In this document: piece after piece, positions 7,995 to 15,742 of the stretch
How the letters are laid out: the number at the start of each line of letters is the position of its first letter
Position numbering within the stretch: the first letter of the stretch is position 1
Assembly (NCBI RefSeq): GCF_002111595.1
Contig: NZ_LUTN01000004.1
Location: 1 to 64,000, forward strand
Direction of reading: 5' to 3'
Source of the DNA: Lonsdalea britannica
GTDB lineage: Bacteria; Pseudomonadota; Gammaproteobacteria; Enterobacterales; Enterobacteriaceae
DNA: 64,000 nt
Position numbers and translations under genes: made by a program
Notes under the pieces: generated by a model
The model's input: only the letters and a program-made list of their open reading frames with translations
Told to the model about the DNA's origin: nothing
Databases searched by the model: none

Positions 7995-9107
7995 TTATCC
8001 CTTCTTCAGACGCGATTGAAGCCACTTCTGCCGGTGCTCAAATTGCCAGTATTGCGGTTGCGCCAGAATTCCAAGCTTCTCCACCACTAGCGGTAACAGA
8101 GTCCATATACTCTCTGAATCAAACAACTCTATACGGTACTGCTTCATGAGTTTATCAACGCGCTTGTCAGCAGCATCTTTCGTTGGGCTGACGCGCTTAC
8201 CATTCAGCATCTCAGATGGCTTGTAATCAGCTCGGGCAACTGGATAAGGAACATACTCACCGAGTAATCGGGCAAAGTCAGGTTCAAGTCCAGGATCTAC
8301 CAACGCGTTGCGGTCATAAAATGCGAGTTTAGATACCAAGTTATCCACCTTTAGTAGATTGCTTAACATGAGCTTTTGCTTGCCAGGGGACAAACGTAGC
8401 TCAAGACGCAGGAAACGGCGGAACTGGTGCTCATTAAGCAAAAGGAAAGCTTGCTCAAACAGTTTATCAATACTTATATCTGGAGCATCGGCCTTTTCAT
8501 ATATGGATGCCACGATACGCCTAGAGCCAAGTCTCAGTCCTTCCTGCCCACCGTGTAAGTCATGAAACTCCCCTCTCCAGACAGAAGCTAACCCAATCAA
8601 ATAGTCATGAAGCTTCATTCCCACTACATCCAGTGCGTAATGGACAGTTGTTATCCAAGCGTTGCGTAACCCTATATACAGATACTGGCCGATACGCCCT
8701 CTTTTCCCCAGCCACACAAACAAATCCGTTATCTGTTTCGGAGAGTAATGCTGAGGACTGAGTTCCATTCGCTGAAATCCACGTTGACTACTGGTTGGGT
8801 CAAAATGGATTACCAGCATTATAGGGTGTTTGCGCGTTTTACCTTTCAGGCGAATTTCTACCACACTGCGATAAAGTCCATCACACTCATCCTTGCCAGC
8901 AGGACGCACTTTTATCAGGTAGTCACCTCCCGAGACAAGGCCAAGCAACCGCTGTTTGAGTTCAAGATTTTTCTTCCAGCCATGCATGTCCGTGACCCAA
9001 GCTAGTTTATCTAACCCTCCGTATACAGACTGACCTGCACTATTCACGCCCAGAGGAACTTTGCCACGTAAAGATGTCACCCGTTCACGATTAAATTGTT
9101 GCATCAT
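7995..9107 (-). CDS. Rep_trans-like replication initiation protein
   Basis: 370 residues; ATG 9107 with GGAG six bases upstream (ATG 9104 is an alternative). Three blocks fit rolling-circle initiators of the Rep_trans / phage replication family: HYALDVVG (the acidic beta-strand), GLRLGSRRIVASIYEKAD (the GSR...YDK block with the candidate nicking tyrosine) and FLRLELRLSPGK (the WxRxELRLK block). The protein would nick and start replication or excision transfer of the element. It is preceded by a large imperfect inverted repeat and 8-bp direct repeats, and followed by the polymerase-like gene. The catalytic tyrosine is inferred from motif position. Confidence 0.6.
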   Translation of the reverse strand: MMQQFNRERVTSLRGKVPLGVNSAGQSVYGGLDKLAWVTDMHGWKKNLELKQRLLGLVSGGDYLIKVRPAGKDECDGLYRSVVEIRLKGKTRKHPIMLVIHFDPTSSQRGFQRMELSPQHYSPKQITDLFVWLGKRGRIGQYLYIGLRNAWITTVHYALDVVGMKLHDYLIGLASVWRGEFHDLHGGQEGLRLGSRRIVASIYEKADAPDISIDKLFEQAFLLLNEHQFRRFLRLELRLSPGKQKLMLSNLLKVDNLVSKLAFYDRNALVDPGLEPDFARLLGEYVPYPVARADYKPSEMLNGKRVSPTKDAADKRVDKLMKQYRIELFDSESIWTLLPLVVEKLGILAQPQYWQFEHRQKWLQSRLKKG

Positions 9108-9129
9108 ATTCTGCTCCGATAGCTCATAG

Positions 9130-9177
9130 CAGTAACAGTGATCCCCCCTTCATATGCAGGTATCATCACTGTAACTG
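9130..9177. repeat. Imperfect inverted repeat upstream of rep
   Basis: CAGTAACAGTGAT (9130-9142) and ATCACTGTAACTG (9165-9177) are inverted copies with one mismatch and a 22-base spacer containing a C run. It lies 23 bases before the rep start. It may be an operator for rep or a cruciform nick site; which one is inference. Confidence 0.55.
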
Positions 9178-9204
9178 GTTATATGGTTATATGGTTATAT
9201 GGTT
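9177..9204. repeat. Three direct 8-bp repeats (GGTTATAT) by rep
   Basis: GGTTATAT occurs three times in tandem (9177-9200), followed by a fourth GGTT. The tract abuts the inverted repeat upstream of rep and lies between rep and alpA. Short tandem direct repeats next to an initiator gene are typical binding sites for the initiator or for an AlpA-type regulator, but the count is low and slippage is an alternative origin. Confidence 0.5.
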
Positions 9205-9235
9205 GGTATGTCAGGGGTTGTACGAGGCTTACAGA

Positions 9236-9436
9236 TCACTGCGTATCGCTAATTCCGCGTAACAGAATCCAATTTTGAATTTCATTTGATCCCCAGCCCA
9301 CAGCCCGACCGCTATCACCAGTCAGTTTCATAGATTTTGGAAAGTCTCCTTTAGCTATGAGTCGGTACAACGTCGCAGACGAGATCCCTACTAGGTGAAG
9401 AACTTCTTTTTTGCGGAGAATACGGTTGGTGTTCAT
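9236..9436 (-). CDS. AlpA-family transcriptional regulator
   Basis: 66 residues from ATG 9436, which has AAAGGAG eight bases upstream. The sequence RILRKKEVLHLVGISSATLY followed by RLIAKGDFP and an RAVGW...EIQNWI end is the MerR-like helix-turn-helix of the AlpA/phage P4 Vis family. These proteins activate integrase or excision genes of satellite phages and islands. It lies just upstream of rep on the same strand, which suggests that it controls the replication module. Confidence 0.85.
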   Translation of the reverse strand: MNTNRILRKKEVLHLVGISSATLYRLIAKGDFPKSMKLTGDSGRAVGWGSNEIQNWILLRGISDTQ

Positions 9437-9659
9437 GCTTTTGCTCCTTTGAGCTGTTTCAGGAGCGGGGTTATTTACAACCACCAAAAAACGCAAGGAT
9501 TCACCTAACGCTGCCTTCGTTGAGCACGTTAAGGGCATCGTTCATGTTTATGTCATTCGGAAGTACCTTTTTCTGTTTCCGAAACGGCCACATAAATGAG
9601 TCATTTCCGCTGAGGCTCAATGATGACATTTTGTACAGATAACTTTCATGGAGGTGACT

Positions 9660-10274
9660 ATGATTGGTAACCAAAGCAACAAGGCTGATGCTAAATGCCA
9701 CCGGGAACGTAAAAGCAGTAACGAGGTCTTTGGATTTCTGGAGAAGAAGCTTTATCTGGGAGGGGATACCCGGCAAAAACTGGCACTGATTGTCAGGAAA
9801 CTGACGGGAGCGGGTTTTAGCCCGTATAAATTCGATGCAGAGAAAGCGGCGGATGTGCTGAGTGCCTGCGTGAATCACATGTTTAATGACCTGCTCAATG
9901 AGGGAAAGCTAAACGGTTTCTATGGGCTGGAGGAACACCCCATGATGGTCCCGGCCAGGTCCCCTAAGGCACTGGAAATCTACACTGTATACCAGCTCGT
10001 TAAAGGTCGTTTTGACAAGCTACATACGGGGGAAGTAGATCGTGAGAAATATGCTTCGGTAGCAGAAAAACTTAATGAGTATGGAATATCGAAACCCCGG
10101 TTAAAACGACTCTCTGACGGTAAAGAATGGACGCGTGAAGATGTTGCGTGGATGCTTCAGCCTGAAAATATCAATGCACTGATTAATATCCAGAATCAAA
10201 AGTATGCGCGGTTGAGTGCCGAAGATAAAACTGCAATCGCTACCGGAGACGTCTCAACAGCTAAAAACACCTGA
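9660..10274 (+). CDS. Hypothetical island protein
   Basis: 204 residues; ATG 9660 preceded by GGAGGTGA at near-ideal spacing, so translation is likely. It is helical and mostly hydrophilic. The central stretch LNGFYGLEEHPMMVPARSPK and a repeated helical C-terminal half give no family I recognise. It is divergent from alpA and convergent with the recombinase gene, whose 3' end it overlaps by 14 bases. The position between a regulator and a recombinase suggests a role in element maintenance, which is inference. Confidence 0.5.
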   Translation: MIGNQSNKADAKCHRERKSSNEVFGFLEKKLYLGGDTRQKLALIVRKLTGAGFSPYKFDAEKAADVLSACVNHMFNDLLNEGKLNGFYGLEEHPMMVPARSPKALEIYTVYQLVKGRFDKLHTGEVDREKYASVAEKLNEYGISKPRLKRLSDGKEWTREDVAWMLQPENINALINIQNQKYARLSAEDKTAIATGDVSTAKNT

Positions 10275-11190
10275 TGTGTTTGCTGGCACTGATTTTCATC
10301 CCCTCACCACGACAGTCATAGCGCGTCGTCGTGGATATGTCGCTGTGGCCTGCCAGCTGGCGTACGGTGTTGATATCCACGCCCTGCTCTAGCAAATGGG
10401 TGATGAAGGTGCGCCGCATGTCATGTGGGGTGAAACGTGCAATACCTGACGTCTGCTGTAAATCAGCCAGGATACCCGTTAACCCGGTCGTAGTCAGCGG
10501 CCGGCTTGCGACCTTACCGTTGCGCTGAATTCGGCTGAACAACGCACTGTCAGCCTCGTCTGCGCCAACTTTCAGCCACGCGCGGATAGCACTATCCACC
10601 GCATCCGCCATGTGAATTTCACGGTATTTACGCCCCTTTCCCCGTCTGACCGTGAGAACACCATTGTCATAGTCCCGGCGCTCAAGTTTGACCAGTTCCC
10701 CGGCCCGCAGGCCTGTTCCGCAAAGTGTCAGCACAATGGCGGTATCACGACAGCGCCGTACCGGTTGCGGATGCTGTTTTGCGGCCTGAATCAGCGCCCG
10801 AATCTCCGACTTGTCTAACGCCCTTCCCTTACGCTGGATATCGCCGCTCACACGCTTAACAGACCGGATACGGGCCAGCGTTTCGGCATTCATGCAGTTC
10901 AGGTTAAAAGCTGTCTGCGCTACGCCCCGTAGCGCGGATAACGCCATGTTCACCGACGACACGGCGTAACCGTCATCCAGCAGTGCCGCCCGCACTTTAG
11001 CGACGGCGGCGAAGTTAAGTTGTTCCCACGGATAGTCTGCTGCATCCGCACCGCGTTTAAGTATGCTGGCGCTGCGGTTTAACAAGCTGGTGATACCTCT
11101 CCGCCCCGAGGGAGCCAGACCGCCAATATACGCATCAAACACGGTTGTTTGCACCATAGGCACAACCTGACGTAACGCTGTCCTGCTCAT
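10261..11190 (-). CDS. Tyrosine recombinase / integrase (XerC/D-like)
   Basis: About 309 residues from ATG 11190; a TTG at 11205 is upstream in frame. The catalytic set is complete: Arg in CGTGLRAGEL, a Lys in the beta-hairpin (RRGKGRKY), H-x-x-R in PHDMRR, His in AGHSD, and the nucleophile Tyr in TTRYDCRG. An N-terminal SAM-like domain covers the first 110 residues. It would catalyse site-specific strand exchange. It is the second recombinase of the island, apart from the P4-type integrase near mutS, which supports a mosaic of at least two mobile units. Confidence 0.85.
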   Translation of the reverse strand: MSRTALRQVVPMVQTTVFDAYIGGLAPSGRRGITSLLNRSASILKRGADAADYPWEQLNFAAVAKVRAALLDDGYAVSSVNMALSALRGVAQTAFNLNCMNAETLARIRSVKRVSGDIQRKGRALDKSEIRALIQAAKQHPQPVRRCRDTAIVLTLCGTGLRAGELVKLERRDYDNGVLTVRRGKGRKYREIHMADAVDSAIRAWLKVGADEADSALFSRIQRNGKVASRPLTTTGLTGILADLQQTSGIARFTPHDMRRTFITHLLEQGVDINTVRQLAGHSDISTTTRYDCRGEGMKISASKHIRCF

Positions 11191-11236
11191 GCGCCTAACC
11201 CGCAATAACGTACATTAAACCAAGTAACTTTCAGCA

Positions 11237-11689
11237 TCACACCAGCCCCCGTTCAGCCATTGATACCGTTTCAGTTCCTGCCACGATAAAGTGATCAAGT
11301 AATCGCACATCCAGCATTTCCAGCAACTCCTGAAGCTTTTTGGTCAACTGGATATCACAACGGCTGGGTTCAGGCTCGCCGCTGGGGTGGTTGTGGACAA
11401 GGATGGCTGCGGCGGCGTTATGTTTCAGCACACGCTTGATAACTTCACGGGGGTGAACGCTGACCGAGTTTAGCGTACCCCTGAACAGGATTTCGCGGTG
11501 CAGCAGCTGATTCTGATTATCGAGCAGGATGATGCCAAACTCTTCATGTTCAAGCGGTGCCAGCTCAACCATCACGTACCGTCGTACATCATCAGGAGAA
11601 CAGAGCTGAACGCCACGCTGGTAATAACGGCTGATAATGTCACGCGCCTGGTCGAGGATACGGGTTTCACGTTGGGTAAACATGGTCAT
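11237..11689 (-). CDS. RadC-family JAB-domain protein
   Basis: 150 residues; ATG 11689 with GGGAG seven bases upstream. The JAB/MPN metalloprotease motif is visible as LVHNHPSGEPEPSRCD (H-x-H-P-S-G...S-x-x-D), with a glutamate in the preceding part (about residue 50). Members (YeeS, YkfG, YfjY) are common on E. coli prophages and islands, and their biochemical role is unsettled. It overlaps or touches the end of the papain-like peptidase gene, so the two are probably cotranscribed. It lacks the helix-hairpin-helix region of full-length chromosomal RadC. Confidence 0.85.
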   Translation of the reverse strand: MTMFTQRETRILDQARDIISRYYQRGVQLCSPDDVRRYVMVELAPLEHEEFGIILLDNQNQLLHREILFRGTLNSVSVHPREVIKRVLKHNAAAAILVHNHPSGEPEPSRCDIQLTKKLQELLEMLDVRLLDHFIVAGTETVSMAERGLV

Positions 11690-11690
11690 A

Positions 11691-12230
11691 TCAGAACTCC
11701 CGTTCAATGAAGTAAATGGCGTCGGGAAACAACTGGCGGCGGGTTACGCCAGTACGCAGGGAGAAAGCTTTACGGGGCATAGTGGTTCGCCCGTTGCTGT
11801 CGAAGAAGCAGAGCGTTTCTTCATCTATTTTGACCAGAAGGGACCAGTGAAACTGGTCGCTGAGCATAATCAGGCGCGAGTGGTCAGTGACGTCAAGAAA
11901 CCGCTGCATTTCCCTGAACAGTCGCCCGTCTGATAAACCCCGCTTCCCGGTAAAGGGTCTGGTGATTTGAACCGGGAACTGGCGGCTGTAATGTCCTTTC
12001 TGCAACACCTGAGCTATCAGCCAGTCTAAACGGTCTTCTTCAATCCCTTCAGTCAGCCATTCATGCAAAGGCCAGCGCTGCTGAAAAGTCTGAATAAGCC
12101 GATTCATTAACGGGCGTCGTTTCACCCTGCCGTCAAACAGCCAGCTAAGCATATTAACCACGCAATAAGCACCGCAAAGACAGTCCAGCTCACCTTGTTG
12201 AGACGCACGTATCCCTCTGTCAGTCGTCAC
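11691..12230 (-). CDS. Papain-like cysteine peptidase-like protein
   Basis: 179 residues from GTG 12230 (GGGGAA upstream). The N-terminus reads QQGELDCLCGAYCVVNMLSW, which fits the oxyanion Gln plus nucleophile Cys helix of papain-like folds. FHWSLLVKID and LCFFDSNG supply the His and the Asn/Asp later on. The usual version in island proteins is GELDGLCGIYA. The protein is directly upstream of the RadC-type JAB gene and ends two bases before it. A peptidase paired with a JAB domain is a recurring island arrangement of unknown function. The fold is inferred from motif order. Confidence 0.6.
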   Translation of the reverse strand: MTTDRGIRASQQGELDCLCGAYCVVNMLSWLFDGRVKRRPLMNRLIQTFQQRWPLHEWLTEGIEEDRLDWLIAQVLQKGHYSRQFPVQITRPFTGKRGLSDGRLFREMQRFLDVTDHSRLIMLSDQFHWSLLVKIDEETLCFFDSNGRTTMPRKAFSLRTGVTRRQLFPDAIYFIEREF

Positions 12231-12271
12231 AGATAATTCCCCATAAAGTATTGATAGTTAGTGCAGGAGGA

Positions 12272-12694
12272 TTAGCTTTCCCACAGGACGGTAATGGTGT
12301 AGACGTTCATGGCCTGATACTGAATAAAGTTGGATTGCCAGAGTTCAAACAGCTCCCTTCCGGTGTTAACAGGCAGGTCACCCACATGTGCCAGAAAGAC
12401 ATATTGCTGACTCCAGCTAAAATCAATTTCCTTTTCCAGTTCGGGGTATACCGTCCCCATATAACTGAAGTCGGTAATGTAATCAAAATACCATTCATGA
12501 TTGCGTGAAATAAGCCGTATTTCGACAGGATGATAACCCCCATGCTCAGCACTGTAAGTCAGATCTTTAAATAATAAACTAACAGCTGTTATTCTGGCTT
12601 TATGCGGCGGCGGACTTCCCGCCTCATTTAATATAATGTTTATTAATTCCTGAGCGACGGGCATAGCAAGCCCTTCCTGATGTATTTTATTCAT
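12272..12694 (-). CDS. DUF2787 family protein
   Basis: 140 residues from ATG 12694; another ATG lies at 12712 and the ribosome site is weak for both. The blocks LAMPVAQELINII, LTYSAEHGGYHPVEIRLIS, YITDFSYMG and ELEKEIDFS match DUF2787, a family of uncharacterised proteins on integrative elements. It is 41 bases upstream of the papain-like gene and on the same strand, so it probably heads the DUF2787-peptidase-RadC operon. Confidence 0.75.
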   Translation of the reverse strand: MNKIHQEGLAMPVAQELINIILNEAGSPPPHKARITAVSLLFKDLTYSAEHGGYHPVEIRLISRNHEWYFDYITDFSYMGTVYPELEKEIDFSWSQQYVFLAHVGDLPVNTGRELFELWQSNFIQYQAMNVYTITVLWES

Positions 12695-13011
12695 TTCAAT
12701 CACATACATCATTTGACTGGTAAATCATTAATTTCATTTAATAGATTATTAACTGAATCAAGCCTTAAAAAACATGGTCAGACTGGCATTCTTTAAATAC
12801 AACCATCCCTCCAGTGAAGGATTACTATTAAAAGAACAATTAGTTAAATGATAACTTGAATGACTGGCTAGCTGCTAATAATAACACTTTCCAGTAATGG
12901 CATTATATCAAACCAATACATAACGAGCAAATAGTTTCACAGGGAAACTATTATTGCGTAAATTAGAAAAGAAGAAAGCAACTCAGGGAATAAGCGTTTC
13001 AGCGCGAACTA
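12695..13011. other. AT-rich intergenic region with a perfect inverted repeat
   Basis: About 315 bp of AT-rich sequence. It contains AATAGTTTC (12930-12938) and GAAACTATT (12944-12952), a perfect 9-bp inverted repeat with a 5-base loop, downstream of the minus-strand Mu-type regulator. It may end that transcript, though no clear T run follows. The DUF2787 promoter should also be here. Confidence 0.4.
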
Positions 13012-13508
13012 TTACTTCGAAATAGTCTCCAGCAATTGTTTACGCTGCTCTTCCGAAAACGTCAGTAACTGGTGCGCCAGTGAAATCACTTCTGTTGGCA
13101 AAGCTGGCTGGGTTAACGCAAGATCATCAGCCACCTGTTCAAGCGCCTGCTTCAACAAGCGGTCACGGGAATGAGGCTTCATCGTTTTGAACAACTGAAC
13201 CCAGAGATTAAGCTGTTCGTCAGTACCATAAGGAGAAACGACAGATTGAGTGGCTTGCTCTGCCCGCTCACTTTTCAGCGACATTCCCGCAGCGCGAATA
13301 TGGTACTCAAAGCCCTTATGCCCTGTTCTCTTTCTCCTGATTTCCGGGTGCATAGCGGCAAGCTTTTCCAGACGCAGGCGGCAGCCTTTGCCGTCCCCGG
13401 CATCCCCGGTTTTCCTGCAAATGCCTGTGCTGGGAGCCACTGCTCACTGCCATCAATACTGCCACTTTGGTTCTTATCAGCAGGCAATACGTCCAAAATA
13501 TTTTTCAT
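13012..13508 (-). CDS. Mu-type HTH regulator (transposase/repressor N-domain), frame broken once
   Basis: About 165 residues when one base is restored near 13385. The N-terminus (SEQWLPAQAFAGKPGMPG, then CRLRLEKLAA, RRKRTGHKGFEYHI) is the winged-helix DNA-binding domain shared by Mu repressor and Mu transposase. The C-terminus is helical, with no transposase catalytic core. It lies divergent to the Ner-like gene, the arrangement of the Mu repressor-ner switch. The frame break turns AAGGGCTG into AAGGCTG, equivalent to CAGCCCT becoming CAGCCT on the plus strand, which is the error type seen in essential genes here. Confidence 0.7.
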
Positions 13509-13629
13509 TAACTTAATCCATAATATCAATACGTTAAAAAGGAAAACCAATAAAGACCACAAAGAGAACTTGATAAGTTCCTTTTATTCGCATTTAATAT
13601 CCCTGTACTGATACAGAGGGGTTAACACT

Positions 13630-13908
13630 GTGAATAACCACGTAGCATCGCAAAAAAAGCGAACTAAAGGAAGGGCTAAGGACTGGCACAGGGCCGACAT
13701 TGTGGCTGCACTACACAAACGTGGATTAAGTCTGGCGCAGTTATCCCGCGATCAGGGATTAGGCTCCCGTACACTGAACAATGCCTTCAGTCAGCACTAT
13801 CCGAAGGCAGAACGGTTGATAGCAGCGGCATTGGGCATGGTGCCCGAGGAGATATGGCCCAGCCGTTATTTTGATAAACAACCTTCAATACATTCCGGCA
13901 AGGATTAG
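13630..13908 (+). CDS. Ner/Nlp-like DNA-binding protein
   Basis: 92 residues from GTG 13630, with AGAGGGG about ten bases upstream. DWHRADIVAALHKRGLSLAQ, then LSRDQGL, YPKAERLIAAALGMVPEEIW and PSRY are characteristic of the Ner / SfsB (Nlp) helix-turn-helix family. Ner of phage Mu shuts down early and repressor promoters. With the divergent Mu-type regulator it forms a compact two-gene switch, 121 bp apart, with no other Mu gene visible. It is followed directly by the gene at 13911 and probably controls that operon. Confidence 0.85.
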   Translation: MNNHVASQKKRTKGRAKDWHRADIVAALHKRGLSLAQLSRDQGLGSRTLNNAFSQHYPKAERLIAAALGMVPEEIWPSRYFDKQPSIHSGKD

Positions 13909-13910
13909 CC

Positions 13911-14438
13911 ATGGCTACCACCATCACTTCGGTAACAAAAAGCTTTGAGTACTTCTTTCATTCCCTTTACCCCACTGAGTTTGTAAAAACACTACGCCTT
14001 AATGAGTGCAGTGAAAGGGAACTTCTACCATTGGTTCGCTGCTACCTTTTAGGCTGTTTCTCCGATGATGTTTCACCAGAAGTGCAAGGAAAGCTCCCAG
14101 GCTCTATTACGGGGAACGGCTATATCGACTTTGTGATTGATGATGTGGCTGTTGAGTTCGCCGTCCGTAAACCCACCGCAGCCAAATCAACGGTATCCGC
14201 CACGGTTAATAGCACTGAAATGAAGAAATTGATGAAGTATGACGGCAAAGCATTGCTGGTATTGTTCGACTTCTCTACCACTCCCTATTCGGAAGCCCAG
14301 ATTGAGGCTTTTAGCGACTGGCCTTCTCTCGGCAAGGGCAATCATAAAAAGTCGGCGTTCAATGTTGCCTATTTTTATGTTGAAAAACGCAGGCCGCTGA
14401 CATTCGGGAAAATCACTAAAAACATTCGTATTAATTGA
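13911..14438 (+). CDS. Hypothetical protein, possible nuclease-like fold
   Basis: 175 residues; ATG starts two bases after the Ner-like stop, so the genes are coupled. A central strand pair, GYIDFVIDDVAVEFAVRKP, resembles the D-x(n)-E-x-K core of PD-(D/E)XK folds, and ALLVLFDFS is a following core strand. This could be an inactive or active restriction-like fold, but I do not recognise the family and the catalytic lysine is not certain. It heads a row of five small genes to 15596. Confidence 0.4.
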   Translation: MATTITSVTKSFEYFFHSLYPTEFVKTLRLNECSERELLPLVRCYLLGCFSDDVSPEVQGKLPGSITGNGYIDFVIDDVAVEFAVRKPTAAKSTVSATVNSTEMKKLMKYDGKALLVLFDFSTTPYSEAQIEAFSDWPSLGKGNHKKSAFNVAYFYVEKRRPLTFGKITKNIRIN

Positions 14439-14450
14439 CAAGGAGTAACT

Positions 14451-14810
14451 ATGAAAAGAGTCATTTTAGCCACCCTGATATTGAGCACATCAGCCCTGGC
14501 TACCACTACAGAGTACATTAAACCAGACGGTTCACTCTCACTGACAGCAGGCGGCAATGGTATTGAATTCAGCATTAATGCTGCAACCCAAAATACTTCC
14601 GGCATCTGCAATATGGAGGGTTCAGCGCAATCTATTACTGCTGGACAAAATCAGAAACATCGCTGGATTTATAACGATAAATCGAGCCAATGCGTGGCTG
14701 TTATCAGTGAACAGAGCAACGGAAAAATCAGGGTAATAACCAGGGGATGTGAAGGTTATTGCGGACTGGTAGCTACAGGCGCAATGGATGGGATTTACCG
14801 GAAGAAATAA
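14451..14810 (+). CDS. Small exported protein with four cysteines
   Basis: 119 residues. It begins with a signal peptide (MKRVILATLILSTSALA, cleavage after ALA), with a GGAG site upstream of ATG 14451. The mature 100 residues contain Cys53, Cys81, Cys100 and Cys104, suggesting two disulfides in the periplasm. It ends with GCEGYCGLVATGAMDGIY. I do not recognise the family. It sits 12 bases after the preceding gene and is part of a cassette that also encodes a lipoprotein. Confidence 0.5.
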   Translation: MKRVILATLILSTSALATTTEYIKPDGSLSLTAGGNGIEFSINAATQNTSGICNMEGSAQSITAGQNQKHRWIYNDKSSQCVAVISEQSNGKIRVITRGCEGYCGLVATGAMDGIYRKK

Positions 14811-14835
14811 CGATAAAATAAGGAGAGCGTAAACG

Positions 14836-14958
14836 ATGAATATAATGACTGGTGCTGCCATCGGTGCCATTGCTGTTTGCATCTGGCACGTCATGCAACT
14901 TACCCGTCGCGTCGAAAAGCTGGAACTATTAATAAAGCCAGATATCGATCCACCATAA
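14836..14958 (+). CDS. 40-residue single-span membrane peptide
   Basis: ATG 14836 follows AAGGAGAG by about ten bases and encodes 40 residues ending at TAA 14956-14958. The first 20 residues (MNIMTGAAIGAIAVCIWHVM) form one hydrophobic segment, followed by a charged tail (RRVEKLELLIKPD). It lies 25 bases after the exported-protein gene. Its size and the good ribosome site suggest a real small membrane protein. No family is known to me. Confidence 0.4.
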   Translation: MNIMTGAAIGAIAVCIWHVMQLTRRVEKLELLIKPDIDPP

Positions 14959-14974
14959 GCCGCCAGTAAAGAAA

Positions 14975-15199
14975 ATGAGCCTGATAGTGAGTGAAGAATC
15001 TCATAAAACACTCAGTCTAAAAATGGATGAAGAACTTTATGAAAAGACTCTAAAGTTCATTGCTCAGAAAGGGATAAAACACCTTGATATTAAAATAGTT
15101 CAATTCCACTTTCGTACAGGCTATTTTCTCGCGGCCAGAGTTGTTGAACGCATTCGCCTGGAACAAGGTGTTACCGGAAAAAACATTAATAAGGACTAA
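14975..15199 (+). CDS. Stand-alone FtsK-gamma-like winged-helix protein
   Basis: 74 residues. After a short N-terminus, residues about 17-67 follow the FtsK gamma domain: DEELYEKTLKFIAQKG, then IKIVQFHFRTGYFLAARVVE, then RIRLEQGVTG. The diagnostic FRxGYxxAAR block (FRIGYNRAARI in E. coli FtsK) is retained. In FtsK this domain reads KOPS DNA sequences and activates XerD. Here it stands alone without motor or membrane parts. It lies in the small-gene cassette of an island that carries a Xer-like recombinase. Function as a KOPS reader or decoy is inference. Confidence 0.6.
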   Translation: MSLIVSEESHKTLSLKMDEELYEKTLKFIAQKGIKHLDIKIVQFHFRTGYFLAARVVERIRLEQGVTGKNINKD

Positions 15200-15203
15200 C
15201 TCA

Positions 15204-15596
15204 ATGAATATGCGATTAGCATTACTGTTCATATCTGCAAGCCTGCTGGTTGGTTGCGGAGACAAGACACCTGAATGTAACAGTGATGATGCCAAAAGTC
15301 TGGTTGTTAATATTGCTCACAAACAGATAAAGAAACAATTCGAGCAGCTCAGAAACTCTCAGATGGAAGGGATGGTGCCCGATAATACCGACAGCCTGAT
15401 ATTGAAAGTTATTAATGTCAGAACATTAGCTCATAACTCATCAATAGATACTTATCAGTGTGCTGCCAGTCTTCAAATGACCCTGACAGATGAGCAATCT
15501 AAATTACCTAACACAACAGAAATACCAATGACCTATAACATCCAGGAAATGGATGATGGTAAAGGGAGATTTTATATAAAAGTATTTGGCTTGTAG
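15204..15596 (+). CDS. Small lipoprotein of unknown function
   Basis: 130 residues from ATG 15204, with AAGGA eight bases upstream. A lipoprotein signal (MNMRLALLFISASLLVGC, lipobox LVGC, Cys18) is followed by Gly-Asp, so outer-membrane sorting is expected. The mature part has two further cysteines (CNSDDA near residue 25, and YQCAAS near 93) that could pair, and alternating strands and helices. It is the last gene of the 13.6-15.6 kb cassette. The family is not recognised. Confidence 0.55.
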   Translation: MNMRLALLFISASLLVGCGDKTPECNSDDAKSLVVNIAHKQIKKQFEQLRNSQMEGMVPDNTDSLILKVINVRTLAHNSSIDTYQCAASLQMTLTDEQSKLPNTTEIPMTYNIQEMDDGKGRFYIKVFGL

Positions 15597-15742
15597 TCTA
15601 CAAAGCAAACATGAAATATATTATTGAGATATAAAAATCACTACAACTCTCTTGTGATTAATACCACACCATCGCGCCATGTGACATCACCTACATAAGT
15701 GAAATATATGCTCTATATCTAAATAATACAGAGCATATATAT

